Assembly (NCBI GenBank): GCA_002371075.1 | Contig: DFFS01000090.1 | Coordinates: 1-44,521 of the forward strand | DNA from: Christensenella sp. UBA3770 | Lineage (GTDB): Bacteria > Bacillota > Clostridia > Christensenellales > CAG-1252 | Direction of reading: 5' to 3' | Length of the DNA: 44,521 bases | Part shown: in pieces, positions 30,212 through 38,339 of the stretch | How positions within the stretch are numbered: the stretch's first letter is position 1 | Layout: the number at the start of each line of letters is the position of its first letter | Translations under genes and position numbers: made by a program | Notes under the pieces: generated by a model | What the model was told of the DNA's origin: nothing | Databases searched by the model: none | The model's input: only the letters and a program-made list of their open reading frames with translations

Positions 30212-30266
30212 GTCTCGATCATCCTTTTTGTTTCTCGCAGATCAACACGTCGCTTTTTGTTTGGTA

Positions 30267-30295
30267 TTGACTTTTGAGCGATAATATGTTATATT
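30267..30295 (+). promoter_or_regulatory. Promoter of pilB
   Basis: TTGACT (30267-30272) and TATATT (30290-30295) are separated by 17 bp. The predicted transcription start is near 30302, leaving a 30-nt leader with GGAGG at 30323-30327 before the pilB ATG. pilB is therefore likely to be transcribed apart from the pilC-pilD operon. Confidence 0.75.
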
Positions 30296-30331
30296 ATATT
30301 TTACGTAAGACCATTCTTTTTCGGAGGCAGT

Positions 30332-32005
30332 ATGAGCAAACTTACATTAGGACAGATTCTTTTGCAAAAAGGCTTTGTTAAGCCGGATGATCTCAAACAG
30401 GCGCGAAACGTTCAGATCCAAAACCCGTCCAAGAGTTTGGCGGAGATCTTGATCTCTTTGAACGTTACTTCCGAAGTGAACATTTTAACTGCGTTGGCGG
30501 AACGTATGAACGTGCCTCTTTTGGAGGGCGCCATTTACGTCACCGATACCGACGTCATCAAGCGCGTTCCGGAAAAGATCGCTCGCAAGCATACGATCAT
30601 TCCGTACAAGATCGACAAAAACAAGCTGATCGTCGCGATGCGTGACCCCAGTAACATGGATACCATCGAGGACATCAAGATGGCTGCGGGTATGGACATC
30701 GGTTTTGTCCTTGCAACATCCTCTGCCATCAACGACGCGATCGAAAAGTATTACGCAAACGTCACCGCACAAAAGATGGCGGACGACATGACGCAAGAGG
30801 AGCAAGACGCGGCGGCACAGGCGGCAAACGAGTTGGACGACAGGGTGGATAGCGCCCCGATCGTTAAGATGCTCAACACCTTGGTGCAACAGGCATACGT
30901 CACGCACGCAAGTGATATTCACATCGAGCCTTTCCGAGACACCGTTATCATCAGGATGCGTATCGACGGCGCGTTGCAGGAGTATATGAGGATCTCTCCC
31001 TCCGCGCACAAGAGCTTGATCACCAGAATTAAGATCCTGTCCAACATGAACATCGCGGAAAAACGTATCCCTCTTGACGGCAGGTTTGACTACACCTTTG
31101 AGGGCGAGCTGATCGATATCCGTGTATCCACGCTTCCCACCACCTACGGTGAAAAGGCGGTTTTGCGTCTTCTCGGCACCGCAATGGGCACCGACGTAAA
31201 GCTGACCGACCTCGGTATGCTTCCCGAAAATGCAGAGAAGTTTATGCGCATTTGCGAAGCGCCAAATGGCGTGGTGCTGGTTACCGGTCCTACCGGTAGT
31301 GGTAAATCTACCACGCTTTACACCGTTTTGCAGGATCTCAACAAACCCACGGTCAACGTGACCACCATCGAGGACCCTGTCGAAAAGAAGGTCTTCGGTA
31401 TCAATCAGGTGCAAACCAACCACAAAGCGGGGCTTGACTTCGCTTCGGCGCTTCGTTCTATCCTCCGTCAGGACCCGGATATCATAATGATCGGAGAAAT
31501 TCGTGATAACGAGACTGCCGATATCGCCATGCGCGCCGCTATCACGGGTCACTTGGTGCTTTCCACACTCCACACCAACGACGCCGTTTCCACCATCGCG
31601 CGTCTGATCGATATGGACGTGCCTCCGTATCTTGTCGCCGCCGCTATGAACGGCGTGCTTGCGCAACGCCTTGTCCGTAAGCTTTGCCCCAAATGCAAAA
31701 AGAAAGTGGAAGTCACCGAGGCGCAAAAGAATATCTTAAAGGATCATTCCATCACCGAGGCTTACGGTCCCGTCGGGTGCCCCAACTGCAGCTTTACCGG
31801 CTACAAGGGCAGGACCTCCATACACGAAGTGTTGACCATCGACACCGGCTTGCGTGAGCTGATCACCAAAAACGCCACGATGGAAGAACTGCGTGAATAC
31901 GCAAAGAAGTCCGGTATGATCTTTATGGATGAAAACGTGCGCATCAAGATCAAAGAGGGTGTGACAAGTGTGGATGAGTATATGCGCACCATCTACACCA
32001 TTTAA
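30332..32005 (+). CDS. pilB: Type IV pilus assembly ATPase PilB (GspE family)
   Basis: This 557-residue hexameric ATPase contains an N-terminal MshEN-type domain (about 1-150), an N2/linker region, and the secretion ATPase core. Visible motifs are Walker A G-P-T-G-S-G-K-S-T (319-327, Lys325), the Asp-box segment near T-I-E-D-P, a Walker B-like D-P-D-I-I-M-I-G-E-I-R-D, and a His box G-H-L-V-L-S-T-L-H-T. The tetracysteine zinc site C452/C455 and C483/C486 is typical of extension ATPases (PilB/GspE) and absent from PilT. It powers pilin polymerisation through PilC. The MshEN repeats read L-T-L-G and S-L-A-E rather than R-L-G, so c-di-GMP binding is doubtful. Own promoter upstream, structured terminators downstream. 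Confidence 0.96.
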   Translation: MSKLTLGQILLQKGFVKPDDLKQARNVQIQNPSKSLAEILISLNVTSEVNILTALAERMNVPLLEGAIYVTDTDVIKRVPEKIARKHTIIPYKIDKNKLIVAMRDPSNMDTIEDIKMAAGMDIGFVLATSSAINDAIEKYYANVTAQKMADDMTQEEQDAAAQAANELDDRVDSAPIVKMLNTLVQQAYVTHASDIHIEPFRDTVIIRMRIDGALQEYMRISPSAHKSLITRIKILSNMNIAEKRIPLDGRFDYTFEGELIDIRVSTLPTTYGEKAVLRLLGTAMGTDVKLTDLGMLPENAEKFMRICEAPNGVVLVTGPTGSGKSTTLYTVLQDLNKPTVNVTTIEDPVEKKVFGINQVQTNHKAGLDFASALRSILRQDPDIIMIGEIRDNETADIAMRAAITGHLVLSTLHTNDAVSTIARLIDMDVPPYLVAAAMNGVLAQRLVRKLCPKCKKKVEVTEAQKNILKDHSITEAYGPVGCPNCSFTGYKGRTSIHEVLTIDTGLRELITKNATMEELREYAKKSGMIFMDENVRIKIKEGVTSVDEYMRTIYTI

Positions 32006-32028
32006 GCGAGGGAATCGCACCACGTTTG

Positions 32029-32101
32029 TTTTGTTACCAACTGCAAGGCGGCGGAATCACGTACAAGGAGTACGTTTATTAGCCGCCTTTTTGTAACAAA
32101 A
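32029..32101. repeat. Nested three-stem palindromic element behind pilB
   Basis: Three stems are nested around one centre: outer TTTTGTTAC (32029-32037) / GTAACAAAA (32093-32101), middle AAGGCGGC (32045-32052) / GCCGCCTT (32082-32089), and inner ACGTAC (32059-32064) / GTACGT (32070-32075) with loop AAGGA. Weak ACGT repeats flank the whole. The middle stem is followed by TTT and can act as a pilB terminator, but the layered structure is larger than a usual terminator and could be a dispersed palindromic repeat or a structured RNA. Confidence 0.7.
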
Positions 32102-32124
32102 ACCTACGTCGTTTCAGGCAAACA

Positions 32125-32152
32125 AAAAAGCGCGTTCTGTGCCGCGCTTTTT
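32125..32152. terminator. Bidirectional terminator between convergent genes
   Basis: A perfect 10-bp stem AAAAAGCGCG (32125-32134) / CGCGCTTTTT (32143-32152) with an 8-nt loop has A- and T-runs on the two sides. It can therefore stop transcription from pilB on the + strand and from the pilin gene on the - strand, whose stop codon lies 23 bp away. Confidence 0.85.
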
Positions 32153-32174
32153 CCTTAAAGATAGTGCTCGGGCG

Positions 32175-32618
32175 TCACGGTGTGTCTTTGGGACCGGACG
32201 CGGATTTGCCGTCTGTTGTGTAATAATATTTGCTGTTGTAGCGAATGTATATGGCGGTAACCGTGTATTTTTGGTTGACGCTTTTTTTGTTTTCCGTATA
32301 TTGGATATAGATGTAATCGTTGCTCAAAGTGGGGCATTCGTCTGTGCCGAGCTTGATTTTGTCCGTGCCGAGGCGTGTTTTTAAAAAGTCTTTCGTAGGT
32401 GAGCCGGACGTGGTAAACCCCTTGTTGATTTGGTTAAAAGCAGTGTTTGTGATGCTCCAGTAATTGCTCAATTTTGACGTAACGGACTTCTTCTCCGAGG
32501 AGCGTAAAATGGCAATTGTAGAGACCGTAACGATCGCGCCGAGAATGGCAATGATGGCAACGACCACCAGCACCTCGATCAACGTAAACCCTTTTTTGTT
32601 ACGGCGAAAAAACTTCAT
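32175..32618 (-). CDS. Type IV pilin (class III prepilin), predicted leaderless mRNA
   Basis: This 147-residue prepilin has a 10-residue leader ending K-K-G, then F-T-L-I-E (Glu5 present) and a classic pilin helix up to about residue 35. The globular part of about 110 residues is Ser/Lys/Tyr-rich. Size and near-canonical N-terminus fit a major pilin or a GspG-like pseudopilin. It is the only pilus gene on the - strand, divergent from the next pilin. The A of its ATG is the predicted +1 of a near-perfect promoter, and the only GGAGGGG-like sequence lies upstream of the -10 box, so it would not be in the mRNA. Confidence 0.93.
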   Translation of the reverse strand: MKFFRRNKKGFTLIEVLVVVAIIAILGAIVTVSTIAILRSSEKKSVTSKLSNYWSITNTAFNQINKGFTTSGSPTKDFLKTRLGTDKIKLGTDECPTLSNDYIYIQYTENKKSVNQKYTVTAIYIRYNSKYYYTTDGKSASGPKDTP

Positions 32619-32624
32619 AAATAC

Positions 32625-32653
32625 AGTATATCACCCCTCCGTTTCATTGTCAA
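32625..32653 (-). promoter_or_regulatory. Leftward promoter of the divergent pilin pair
   Basis: Read on the - strand: TTGACA (32653-32648), 17-bp spacer, TATACT (32630-32625), then 6 nt (GTATTT) and the ATG at 32618. The start codon coincides with the expected +1. Confidence 0.8.
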
Positions 32654-32668
32654 TATAATATATTGACA
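32648..32668. promoter_or_regulatory. Perfect 21-bp palindrome formed by two back-to-back -35 boxes
   Basis: Arms TGTCAATATA and TATATTGACA surround a single central A. Each arm ends in the -35 hexamer of one of the two divergent pilin promoters. Such symmetry suits a dimeric regulator acting on both promoters, although symmetry follows in part from the opposed -35 boxes. Confidence 0.75.
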
Positions 32669-32692
32669 AGCAAAGATTGGGAATGTTATGAT
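32663..32692 (+). promoter_or_regulatory. Rightward promoter of the divergent pilin pair
   Basis: TTGACA (32663-32668), 18-bp spacer, TATGAT (32687-32692), then 6 nt (ATATGT) and the ATG at 32699. As on the other side, the start codon falls on the expected +1. Confidence 0.78.
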
Positions 32693-32698
32693 ATATGT

Positions 32699-33292
32699 AT
32701 GAGAAGTCTGTCCTTTTTCGGAAAAGCAAAAAAGGGCTTCACGCTTGTGGAGCTCCTTGCGGTTATGGTGATCATGGCAATAGCCACCGCCATCGTTTTG
32801 CCCAACATCCGCGGGATGATCAGCAAGACGGAGGAATCCACCTACCAAAGTTTTTGCGTTGAAGCAGTCTCTTATACAAGGAGCTATTGCAACATGCTCA
32901 CCCTTGGGGAGGAGACCGTTCCGTACGAAAAGGACGGCAAGACCAATACTTACAACATCACAACCCCTTCCGGTTTAACAAGCGCGCTCAATGAGTACAA
33001 TTTGGCAAGCAGCACGTATCAATACCACGTTCTTTCCTTTGACAGCAGCTCCGCAACGACCAATCCGACAAATACGATCAAAGAACTTCTTTCAAAGAAT
33101 AAACTTGCCAAAAAGGATGTGATGATCACCGTCATCACCGCTACGCAAGGCAAAAACGACAGGGTGGCAAAATATACGCTTTGCGGCTTTTGGTATTATG
33201 ATTACACCAAGGAAGCCATCGTCTATTCTTATTATGCGCCGAGCAAACGCAGTGCCGCAAAATTTCAAAAATTGAACTCAAGCGGTAAGTAG
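32699..33292 (+). CDS. Type IV pilin (class III prepilin), predicted leaderless mRNA
   Basis: The product is 197 residues. A 13-residue leader ends A-K-K-G and is followed by F-T-L-V-E (Glu5 present) and a pilin helix to about residue 35. Its continuation (V-L-P-N-I-R-G-M-I-S-K) is typical of pilins. The body of about 160 residues is Thr/Ser/Tyr-rich. An in-frame TTG at 32663 lies inside the -35 box and is rejected. No ribosome binding site precedes the ATG within reach, and the predicted +1 is the ATG itself. The stop overlaps the AGGAGG of the following lipoprotein gene, so the pilin, lipoprotein and next gene form one transcription unit. Confidence 0.92.
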   Translation: MRSLSFFGKAKKGFTLVELLAVMVIMAIATAIVLPNIRGMISKTEESTYQSFCVEAVSYTRSYCNMLTLGEETVPYEKDGKTNTYNITTPSGLTSALNEYNLASSTYQYHVLSFDSSSATTNPTNTIKELLSKNKLAKKDVMITVITATQGKNDRVAKYTLCGFWYYDYTKEAIVYSYYAPSKRSAAKFQKLNSSGK

Positions 33293-33300
33293 GAGGAAAT

Positions 33301-35547
33301 ATGAACCCCAAACAAACAAAGACCACTTCGAAAAGAGTGATTGCGGCGATATGCGCGCTTGTTTTGGCACTGACGTTTGCCTTTATCCTTACGGCATGTA
33401 GCGCCTTTACCGACGCGATCAAGGGGTTGTTCTCCGGGGAGTCCGCCAATGTTCAAACGGAGCAGAGCGGGACGCAAGGGCAAAGCGGTACCCCCTCTTC
33501 TACGACGGGTGACACCGGCACCGGCGAAGACGCCTCGGGGGAGGATCCGGAGGATACTTCCGTCGTGGCAGATCCGCCCATTGAGGTGGGCAGCACAGTT
33601 GTGCAGATCTCCTCTTCTTTGACCTATGACAAAGCCTCAAAAACCGATATGACGCTTGTTGCCACGCATGAGAACAAATCCTATTACCAAGTTCTCGGTA
33701 TGGGGCTCATCAATGATGGTCCCAATGCTCGCGTTAGGGTCGTTTCCACATCGGTCGGGTCAAGCACCGTTCAGTTGGATGGGGAGCATCTTTCTACGCT
33801 GGACGCCGGCAGTCATTACTTCTATTACTGCGTCAGCGACAGTAAAGGGGCGGTCCATTACGATCCCTTCCGTTTGACCATCGTCAACTCCGAGGCAAAG
33901 CCCACCGACGTAAAGATCGATTACGACGTGGATTGCCCCAACGTTTACGTCACTTTCCATTGTGATTGCGGCGGTGCGCATACGGTTGCTTTTGATGGCG
34001 CCAATTACGCGGCGGCGGCAGGCGCCACGCGTGCACGCATCACCAAGACTGTGGATCCGGCGGCTTCACACAACGCAACCGTTACGTGCGAATCGGGCAA
34101 AAGTACGTCTGTAAACAAAACCTCTCCCGACGCCGCGGCTTATTCCGGTGGCTATTTGAACTATTTGTATTCCTATATGGGACACAAAGCGGACGGATAC
34201 ATTGAAGATGACGACGAGGCGGCTGATCTCTTGGAGTACCTTGCCTACGATGGGACGGTGCTTTCCAAAAAGGTTTACGTTTCTTCCGCGATCCATAGCG
34301 CGATCAACGCCAACGCATCGGCATATCTTGCTTCCGTTCAAGCCAACATCACCGTTCCTTGGAGTTTGCATTTCGGCATTTCCTATTCCGATGTAAGTCG
34401 CGAAGTTACTTTCCGCGTGCAGGACACCAATGCAGGGGACGTGATCTCTTCCGGTTACGCCGACGATCGTTCCGATTCCGATCTTGCCGTTGTAAATCAT
34501 TGCGTTGCAAAGAACGTGCGCGAGAAAGGAAGCGAGCTTGCCATCGACAACAAAAAGAGCGTTGGCGTTCGCAACGTGAAGGAACTGTTGCTGGCGGTGG
34601 AAAAGGGCTATCGCCCGATCGCCGCGGAAGAAACGCTTGCTCTATACAACAAAGCAAGGGACTTTTGCTATACCTATCTGACCGACGATATGACAGACGT
34701 TCAAAAACTCCACGTCATTTACGATTACCTTGCGGGGAACGTCGATTATGATTATTCCGCATTAAACCTCTATTCTTTGATCGCCGAACTTGAAGATATG
34801 TCATTGTCCGCGGCGCAGGATATGATCACTGCGGACATGGCAAACGACGCAAACGGGTATTCCGAAAGTATGAAAGCCGTGATGACCTCCGCCAGGGATA
34901 CCGCAACCTCAACGAGCGATCTTATCAGCAAACTGAAAGACAATTATTTGCAGCGCTTGAGCGCTTTTTCCGCAGAAGGTGTGTTTAACGACGGCGCGGC
35001 GGTTTGCGAAGGCATCTCGTACGCATTTATGCTCCTTGCTCGCATCGAGGGGATCGAGTGCTATCAGATCACCGGTTACGCCACGCAAAGCGGGTGGGTG
35101 TCACATGCTTGGAACAAAGTGCACGTCAACGGCAACTGGTACTGCATCGACGCAACTTGGGGCAACATCCACTTCAGCGACACCAAGTACGTTACGCATC
35201 GCTTCTTTATGGTCGATGAGGCGACTTTTGACGCGGATCACAAGGAGATGATCGGCAAGCTCGGCGCAGGCGTAAAGACGCTTGCCATCGGTGACGTCGA
35301 ATATTACAAATCCGTTGAAACGGCAACGGGACAGAGCCTTTATATCGCAAACAACGCCGATCTCAAGGCGGCGGTCGCTTATTTCCTTGCAGGGGAAAGC
35401 AATTATCTTGAGGTGCTGATCGATCCGGCGTATAAGCCCGATTCCGGTGACTTTATCCTTGCCTATAAGCAAATAAAAGGCACAAATTGCTCTCTCAACT
35501 ACAATAACGAGGGCAGAGTGTTTATCGCGTTCTTTGCAGAATCATGA
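33301..35547 (+). CDS. Lipoprotein with transglutaminase-like (cysteine protease fold) domain
   Basis: This 748-residue protein has a lipoprotein signal peptide: basic start, hydrophobic core at 13-30, and lipobox L-T-A-C with Cys33. A Ser/Gly/Asp-rich linker follows (about 45-95), then a beta-rich region, possibly Ig-like (100-250). The C-terminal domain (about 445-680) has the transglutaminase-core triad Cys569 (A-V-C-E-G-I-S), His602 (S-H-A-W-N-K-V) and Asp617 (Y-C-I-D-A-T-W-G). This domain class includes protein crosslinkers and peptidases or amidases; the spacing C-33-H-15-D is typical. It sits 8 bp behind a pilin and overlaps the next gene by ATGA. A role in crosslinking or processing a surface polymer is possible but inferred. 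Confidence 0.88.
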   Translation: MNPKQTKTTSKRVIAAICALVLALTFAFILTACSAFTDAIKGLFSGESANVQTEQSGTQGQSGTPSSTTGDTGTGEDASGEDPEDTSVVADPPIEVGSTVVQISSSLTYDKASKTDMTLVATHENKSYYQVLGMGLINDGPNARVRVVSTSVGSSTVQLDGEHLSTLDAGSHYFYYCVSDSKGAVHYDPFRLTIVNSEAKPTDVKIDYDVDCPNVYVTFHCDCGGAHTVAFDGANYAAAAGATRARITKTVDPAASHNATVTCESGKSTSVNKTSPDAAAYSGGYLNYLYSYMGHKADGYIEDDDEAADLLEYLAYDGTVLSKKVYVSSAIHSAINANASAYLASVQANITVPWSLHFGISYSDVSREVTFRVQDTNAGDVISSGYADDRSDSDLAVVNHCVAKNVREKGSELAIDNKKSVGVRNVKELLLAVEKGYRPIAAEETLALYNKARDFCYTYLTDDMTDVQKLHVIYDYLAGNVDYDYSALNLYSLIAELEDMSLSAAQDMITADMANDANGYSESMKAVMTSARDTATSTSDLISKLKDNYLQRLSAFSAEGVFNDGAAVCEGISYAFMLLARIEGIECYQITGYATQSGWVSHAWNKVHVNGNWYCIDATWGNIHFSDTKYVTHRFFMVDEATFDADHKEMIGKLGAGVKTLAIGDVEYYKSVETATGQSLYIANNADLKAAVAYFLAGESNYLEVLIDPAYKPDSGDFILAYKQIKGTNCSLNYNNEGRVFIAFFAES

Positions 35548-37436
35548 TCTTTTCCGCGGCGGGACTTTCACTTTATTTTAACAAAACCACCTTTGGGGTG
35601 GAACGTCTTTCCGTTGAAGGCGATCCCGAAACGGTCTCCTTCGTGTACGGTAGGACGTTTGGGCTCCCTTCCGGCAACAACTTTCTTTTGAAGAGCGATT
35701 TTGCCACAGGACGTTTTTTCGGTGAGTTTTTGTACTTTTCCGACATCGTTTGCTCCGTCACCGTGACGGAAAAGCAGGGCGCGGTCTCCTTTGCATATAT
35801 CTTTAAAAACCAAGGAAAAGAGGCGGTCAACCTGCAAGAGGGAGACCTTGGCGTTTGCACGCCGTTTTTCGATCGCTTTGACGATCCGGAGATTTCGCTT
35901 CGCCGTCGGGTGCACGCTCACGTTCGCACAGCGGGCGCAGCATACGTTTATTGCGAACGTTACTCGGGGGATCTGCCGGCGCTCGGGCTTGTTTTTGTCA
36001 AAGGGGAAAGCTATTCCTATTCGTTGGATCGCGGCGCCGCAAAAGGGGAGAGAGGGCAGATCACGCTGCGTTTCCCCGCCATGACGCTTGCTCCGCAAGA
36101 AGAGTTTGCTTGCGAGTTTTTGCTTTTTCCGTGTAGCGGCAGAGAAGACTTTTTTCAAAAGGCGGACGGCTTTGGCTTTTTAACCGCGCAAGCGGAGGAT
36201 CTCACCGTTTTTAAGGGGGAGGAACTGGTTTTCAGATCCTCTCGCGCTCTCAAATTGCAGACGCAAGAGGGGGAAACACCGTTTGTTGACGGCGTAAGCC
36301 GTTTTAAACCAAAAGCATGCGGCGCCCACGTCGCTACGATCTGTTCCGATACGCAAAAATTGCAAGTAAAGTATTTCGTTTTGCCGGACGATCTTGCCGA
36401 AAACCGCATCAAGTTTGTCACAAAGCGTCAGCAGCTTTCGGAAGGACGTTTCGCGGGGGCTTTTGCCGCGTACGATCGCAAGAGTGATGAGGTGATCGTC
36501 AGGAGCGGGGTGCATAGTCCGTTCAGTTTGGGAGGGTTTCGCGCCGCACCGCTTCTTCTTTTGTTGCGCATAGCGCAAAAGAAAGAGTTGACGGAGGAAA
36601 TCAAGCAAAAGATCTCGCAAGCGATTGCTTTTTACGACAGGGAGATCTATCGCGGAGGGGAGGTCGCCGACGACGTGGGCGGCAAGCGCACGCGCTTTTT
36701 CAAAAAGTATTACAACTATCCTTTGTATGCCGCCATCAAACTGGAGGAATACAATTATTCGGGCGAGCTCGGCGCGCTGATGCAAAGCGCGGTGATCCTG
36801 TCCAACCTTTTCAAGAGCGGGTCCATATATGAGATCACGCCGGCGGAAAGCGTCGTAAACGCGCTTTGTGCGGCGGGCAAAACCACCGTTGCGGGGGAAC
36901 TTACGGAATTGATCTCTGCGGCTGCGGACAAGCTGATCGCAAGCGGCAACAAATACGCTTCGTTTAAGGGGCTTCCGTATGGTCCCGAAATCGTTTACGG
37001 CGCGCTTTCCACCTTGCTTGACGCCTATTTTTTGACGGGGAAGGAGTATTATCTTCTCGTTGCAAAAGAACATCTTGCCCGTTTGGAAACCTTTTCGTTC
37101 CCTTCGACGGATTACGCTTCGCACTATATTCCGGAGATCTTTCAGGAGGATCGCGGCAGCGGTCTTATCTACGATATGTCCCCGCATTTTACAGCGGTGC
37201 ATTTTGCGTCGGTGTATGACAAGTACTATCGAGCGACGCAATGCGAAAAGTATCGCGAGCTATCCCGCCGCATCGTGCTTACCTCAATGAGCCTCTTTGA
37301 CAAAGATGGCGCAAGTTATCGTAGTAAATCCGCCGCGGCGGCGGTTAACGACGTGCCGCTTTCTTCTTATGAAGAAATTTCTTGCGGAGAAGACGTAGTT
37401 TTGTATCACTTTGACTTGCTATTCGGACGCAAGTAG
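35544..37436 (+). CDS. Unrecognised protein, possibly an alpha/alpha-toroid glycosidase-like enzyme
   Basis: This 630-residue protein has no signal peptide and starts at an ATGA overlap with the lipoprotein gene. The N-terminal 220 residues are strand-rich with many aromatics, resembling a beta-supersandwich. Residues about 330-630 are helical hairpins with segments such as L-P-Y-G-P-E-I-V-Y-G-A and Y-D-M-S-P-H-F-T-A-V-H, which look like an (alpha/alpha) barrel of six-hairpin glycosidases or lyases. I cannot name a family or point to proven catalytic residues. It is translationally coupled to the transglutaminase-like lipoprotein, which suggests a joint role, but it appears cytoplasmic while the lipoprotein is exported. 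Confidence 0.6.
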   Translation: MIFSAAGLSLYFNKTTFGVERLSVEGDPETVSFVYGRTFGLPSGNNFLLKSDFATGRFFGEFLYFSDIVCSVTVTEKQGAVSFAYIFKNQGKEAVNLQEGDLGVCTPFFDRFDDPEISLRRRVHAHVRTAGAAYVYCERYSGDLPALGLVFVKGESYSYSLDRGAAKGERGQITLRFPAMTLAPQEEFACEFLLFPCSGREDFFQKADGFGFLTAQAEDLTVFKGEELVFRSSRALKLQTQEGETPFVDGVSRFKPKACGAHVATICSDTQKLQVKYFVLPDDLAENRIKFVTKRQQLSEGRFAGAFAAYDRKSDEVIVRSGVHSPFSLGGFRAAPLLLLLRIAQKKELTEEIKQKISQAIAFYDREIYRGGEVADDVGGKRTRFFKKYYNYPLYAAIKLEEYNYSGELGALMQSAVILSNLFKSGSIYEITPAESVVNALCAAGKTTVAGELTELISAAADKLIASGNKYASFKGLPYGPEIVYGALSTLLDAYFLTGKEYYLLVAKEHLARLETFSFPSTDYASHYIPEIFQEDRGSGLIYDMSPHFTAVHFASVYDKYYRATQCEKYRELSRRIVLTSMSLFDKDGASYRSKSAAAAVNDVPLSSYEEISCGEDVVLYHFDLLFGRK

Positions 37437-37444
37437 AATATAAT
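37416..37444 (+). promoter_or_regulatory. Promoter of the transketolase genes
   Basis: TTGCTA (37416-37421), 17-bp spacer, and a perfect TATAAT (37439-37444) overlap the end of the preceding gene. AGGAGG at 37452-37457 serves the ATG at 37467. The predicted +1 (about 37451) leaves a very short leader. Confidence 0.65.
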
Positions 37445-37466
37445 TGTTTACAGGAGGAAATCGCAA

Positions 37467-38339
37467 ATGGCACTTACCAAAGAACAATGGATCACTCTTG
37501 AGAAAAAAGCCGCTTCCATCCGTCGCAAAACCGCGGAAGTCTGCGTTTGGGCAAATGGGGCGCATATCGGCGGAGCATACAGCAGTGCGGACGTACTTAC
37601 CGCACTGTATTATTATGTGATGAATTTCAGCAAGGACAATTACCTTGATGAGGACCGCGACAGGCTGATCATCAGCAAGGGGCACGCAGGCGTTATCACC
37701 GCGCCCATTCTTGCCGATCTCGGCATTGTGGACGAGGCGCTTTTGCCCACCTATAACCACACGGGTTCTCCGTTTGGCGTTCACCTTGACAAGCGCAAGG
37801 TCCCCGGGCTTGAGGCGTCCACGGGGTCGCTTGGACACGGGCTTTCCATCGGTCTCGGGCTTGCCGTTGCGGCAAAGCTGCGCGGCAAAAAGTACTTCAC
37901 TTACGTTTTGCTTGGCGATGGTGAGTGCGATGAGGGCAGCGTTTGGGAAGCAGCCATGAGCGTTTCGCATTTCAAGGTTACAAACCTCATCACGATCGTG
38001 GATAGGAACAAGTGCATGATCGACGGTCGCACCGAGGACGTCATGAGCTTGGAGCCCTTTGCGGATAAGTGGCGTGCCTTTGGTTTTGACGTCGTTGAGA
38101 TCGACGGTCACAATATGAACGAGATCGTCACCGCGCTTGAAAACGCAAAAGCAAACACTTCGGACAAGCCTGTCTGCATCATCTTGGATACGTTCAAAGG
38201 TGAGGGCGTCGGCTTTATGAAAGACAACTACAAGTGGCATTACGGCACCTTGAACGAGGAGCAGTTGCAAGAGGTCTTCCGCGATCTTGACGCCTATGAA
38301 AAAGAGCGTCTCGCCAGGGCGGAAAAGGAGGGCAAATAA
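37467..38339 (+). CDS. tkt: Transketolase, N-terminal (thiamine diphosphate-binding) subunit
   Basis: This 290-residue protein is the PP/TPP-binding half of a split transketolase. Visible are I-S-K-G-H-A-G in the N-terminal part, the L-G-H-G-L-S-I-G-L-G-L-A segment, and the thiamine diphosphate/Mg motif beginning G-D-G-E-C-D-E-G (150-157) and closing with V-D-R-N-K. With its partner encoded directly downstream it transfers two-carbon ketol units between sugar phosphates in the non-oxidative pentose phosphate pathway, in the cytosol. Split forms are common in clostridia and archaea. The start has AGGAGG at a 9-nt distance. Confidence 0.95.
   Translation: MALTKEQWITLEKKAASIRRKTAEVCVWANGAHIGGAYSSADVLTALYYYVMNFSKDNYLDEDRDRLIISKGHAGVITAPILADLGIVDEALLPTYNHTGSPFGVHLDKRKVPGLEASTGSLGHGLSIGLGLAVAAKLRGKKYFTYVLLGDGECDEGSVWEAAMSVSHFKVTNLITIVDRNKCMIDGRTEDVMSLEPFADKWRAFGFDVVEIDGHNMNEIVTALENAKANTSDKPVCIILDTFKGEGVGFMKDNYKWHYGTLNEEQLQEVFRDLDAYEKERLARAEKEGK

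Noticed and set aside
30485..31726. Antisense open frame of 413 residues opposite pilB
   Set aside because: pilB carries all family motifs in the + frame; the antisense product has none.
32634..32640. GGAGGGG as ribosome binding site of the leftward pilin
   Set aside because: It is 15 nt from the ATG and lies between the -35 and -10 boxes, so it should not be in the mRNA if the promoter is used as predicted.
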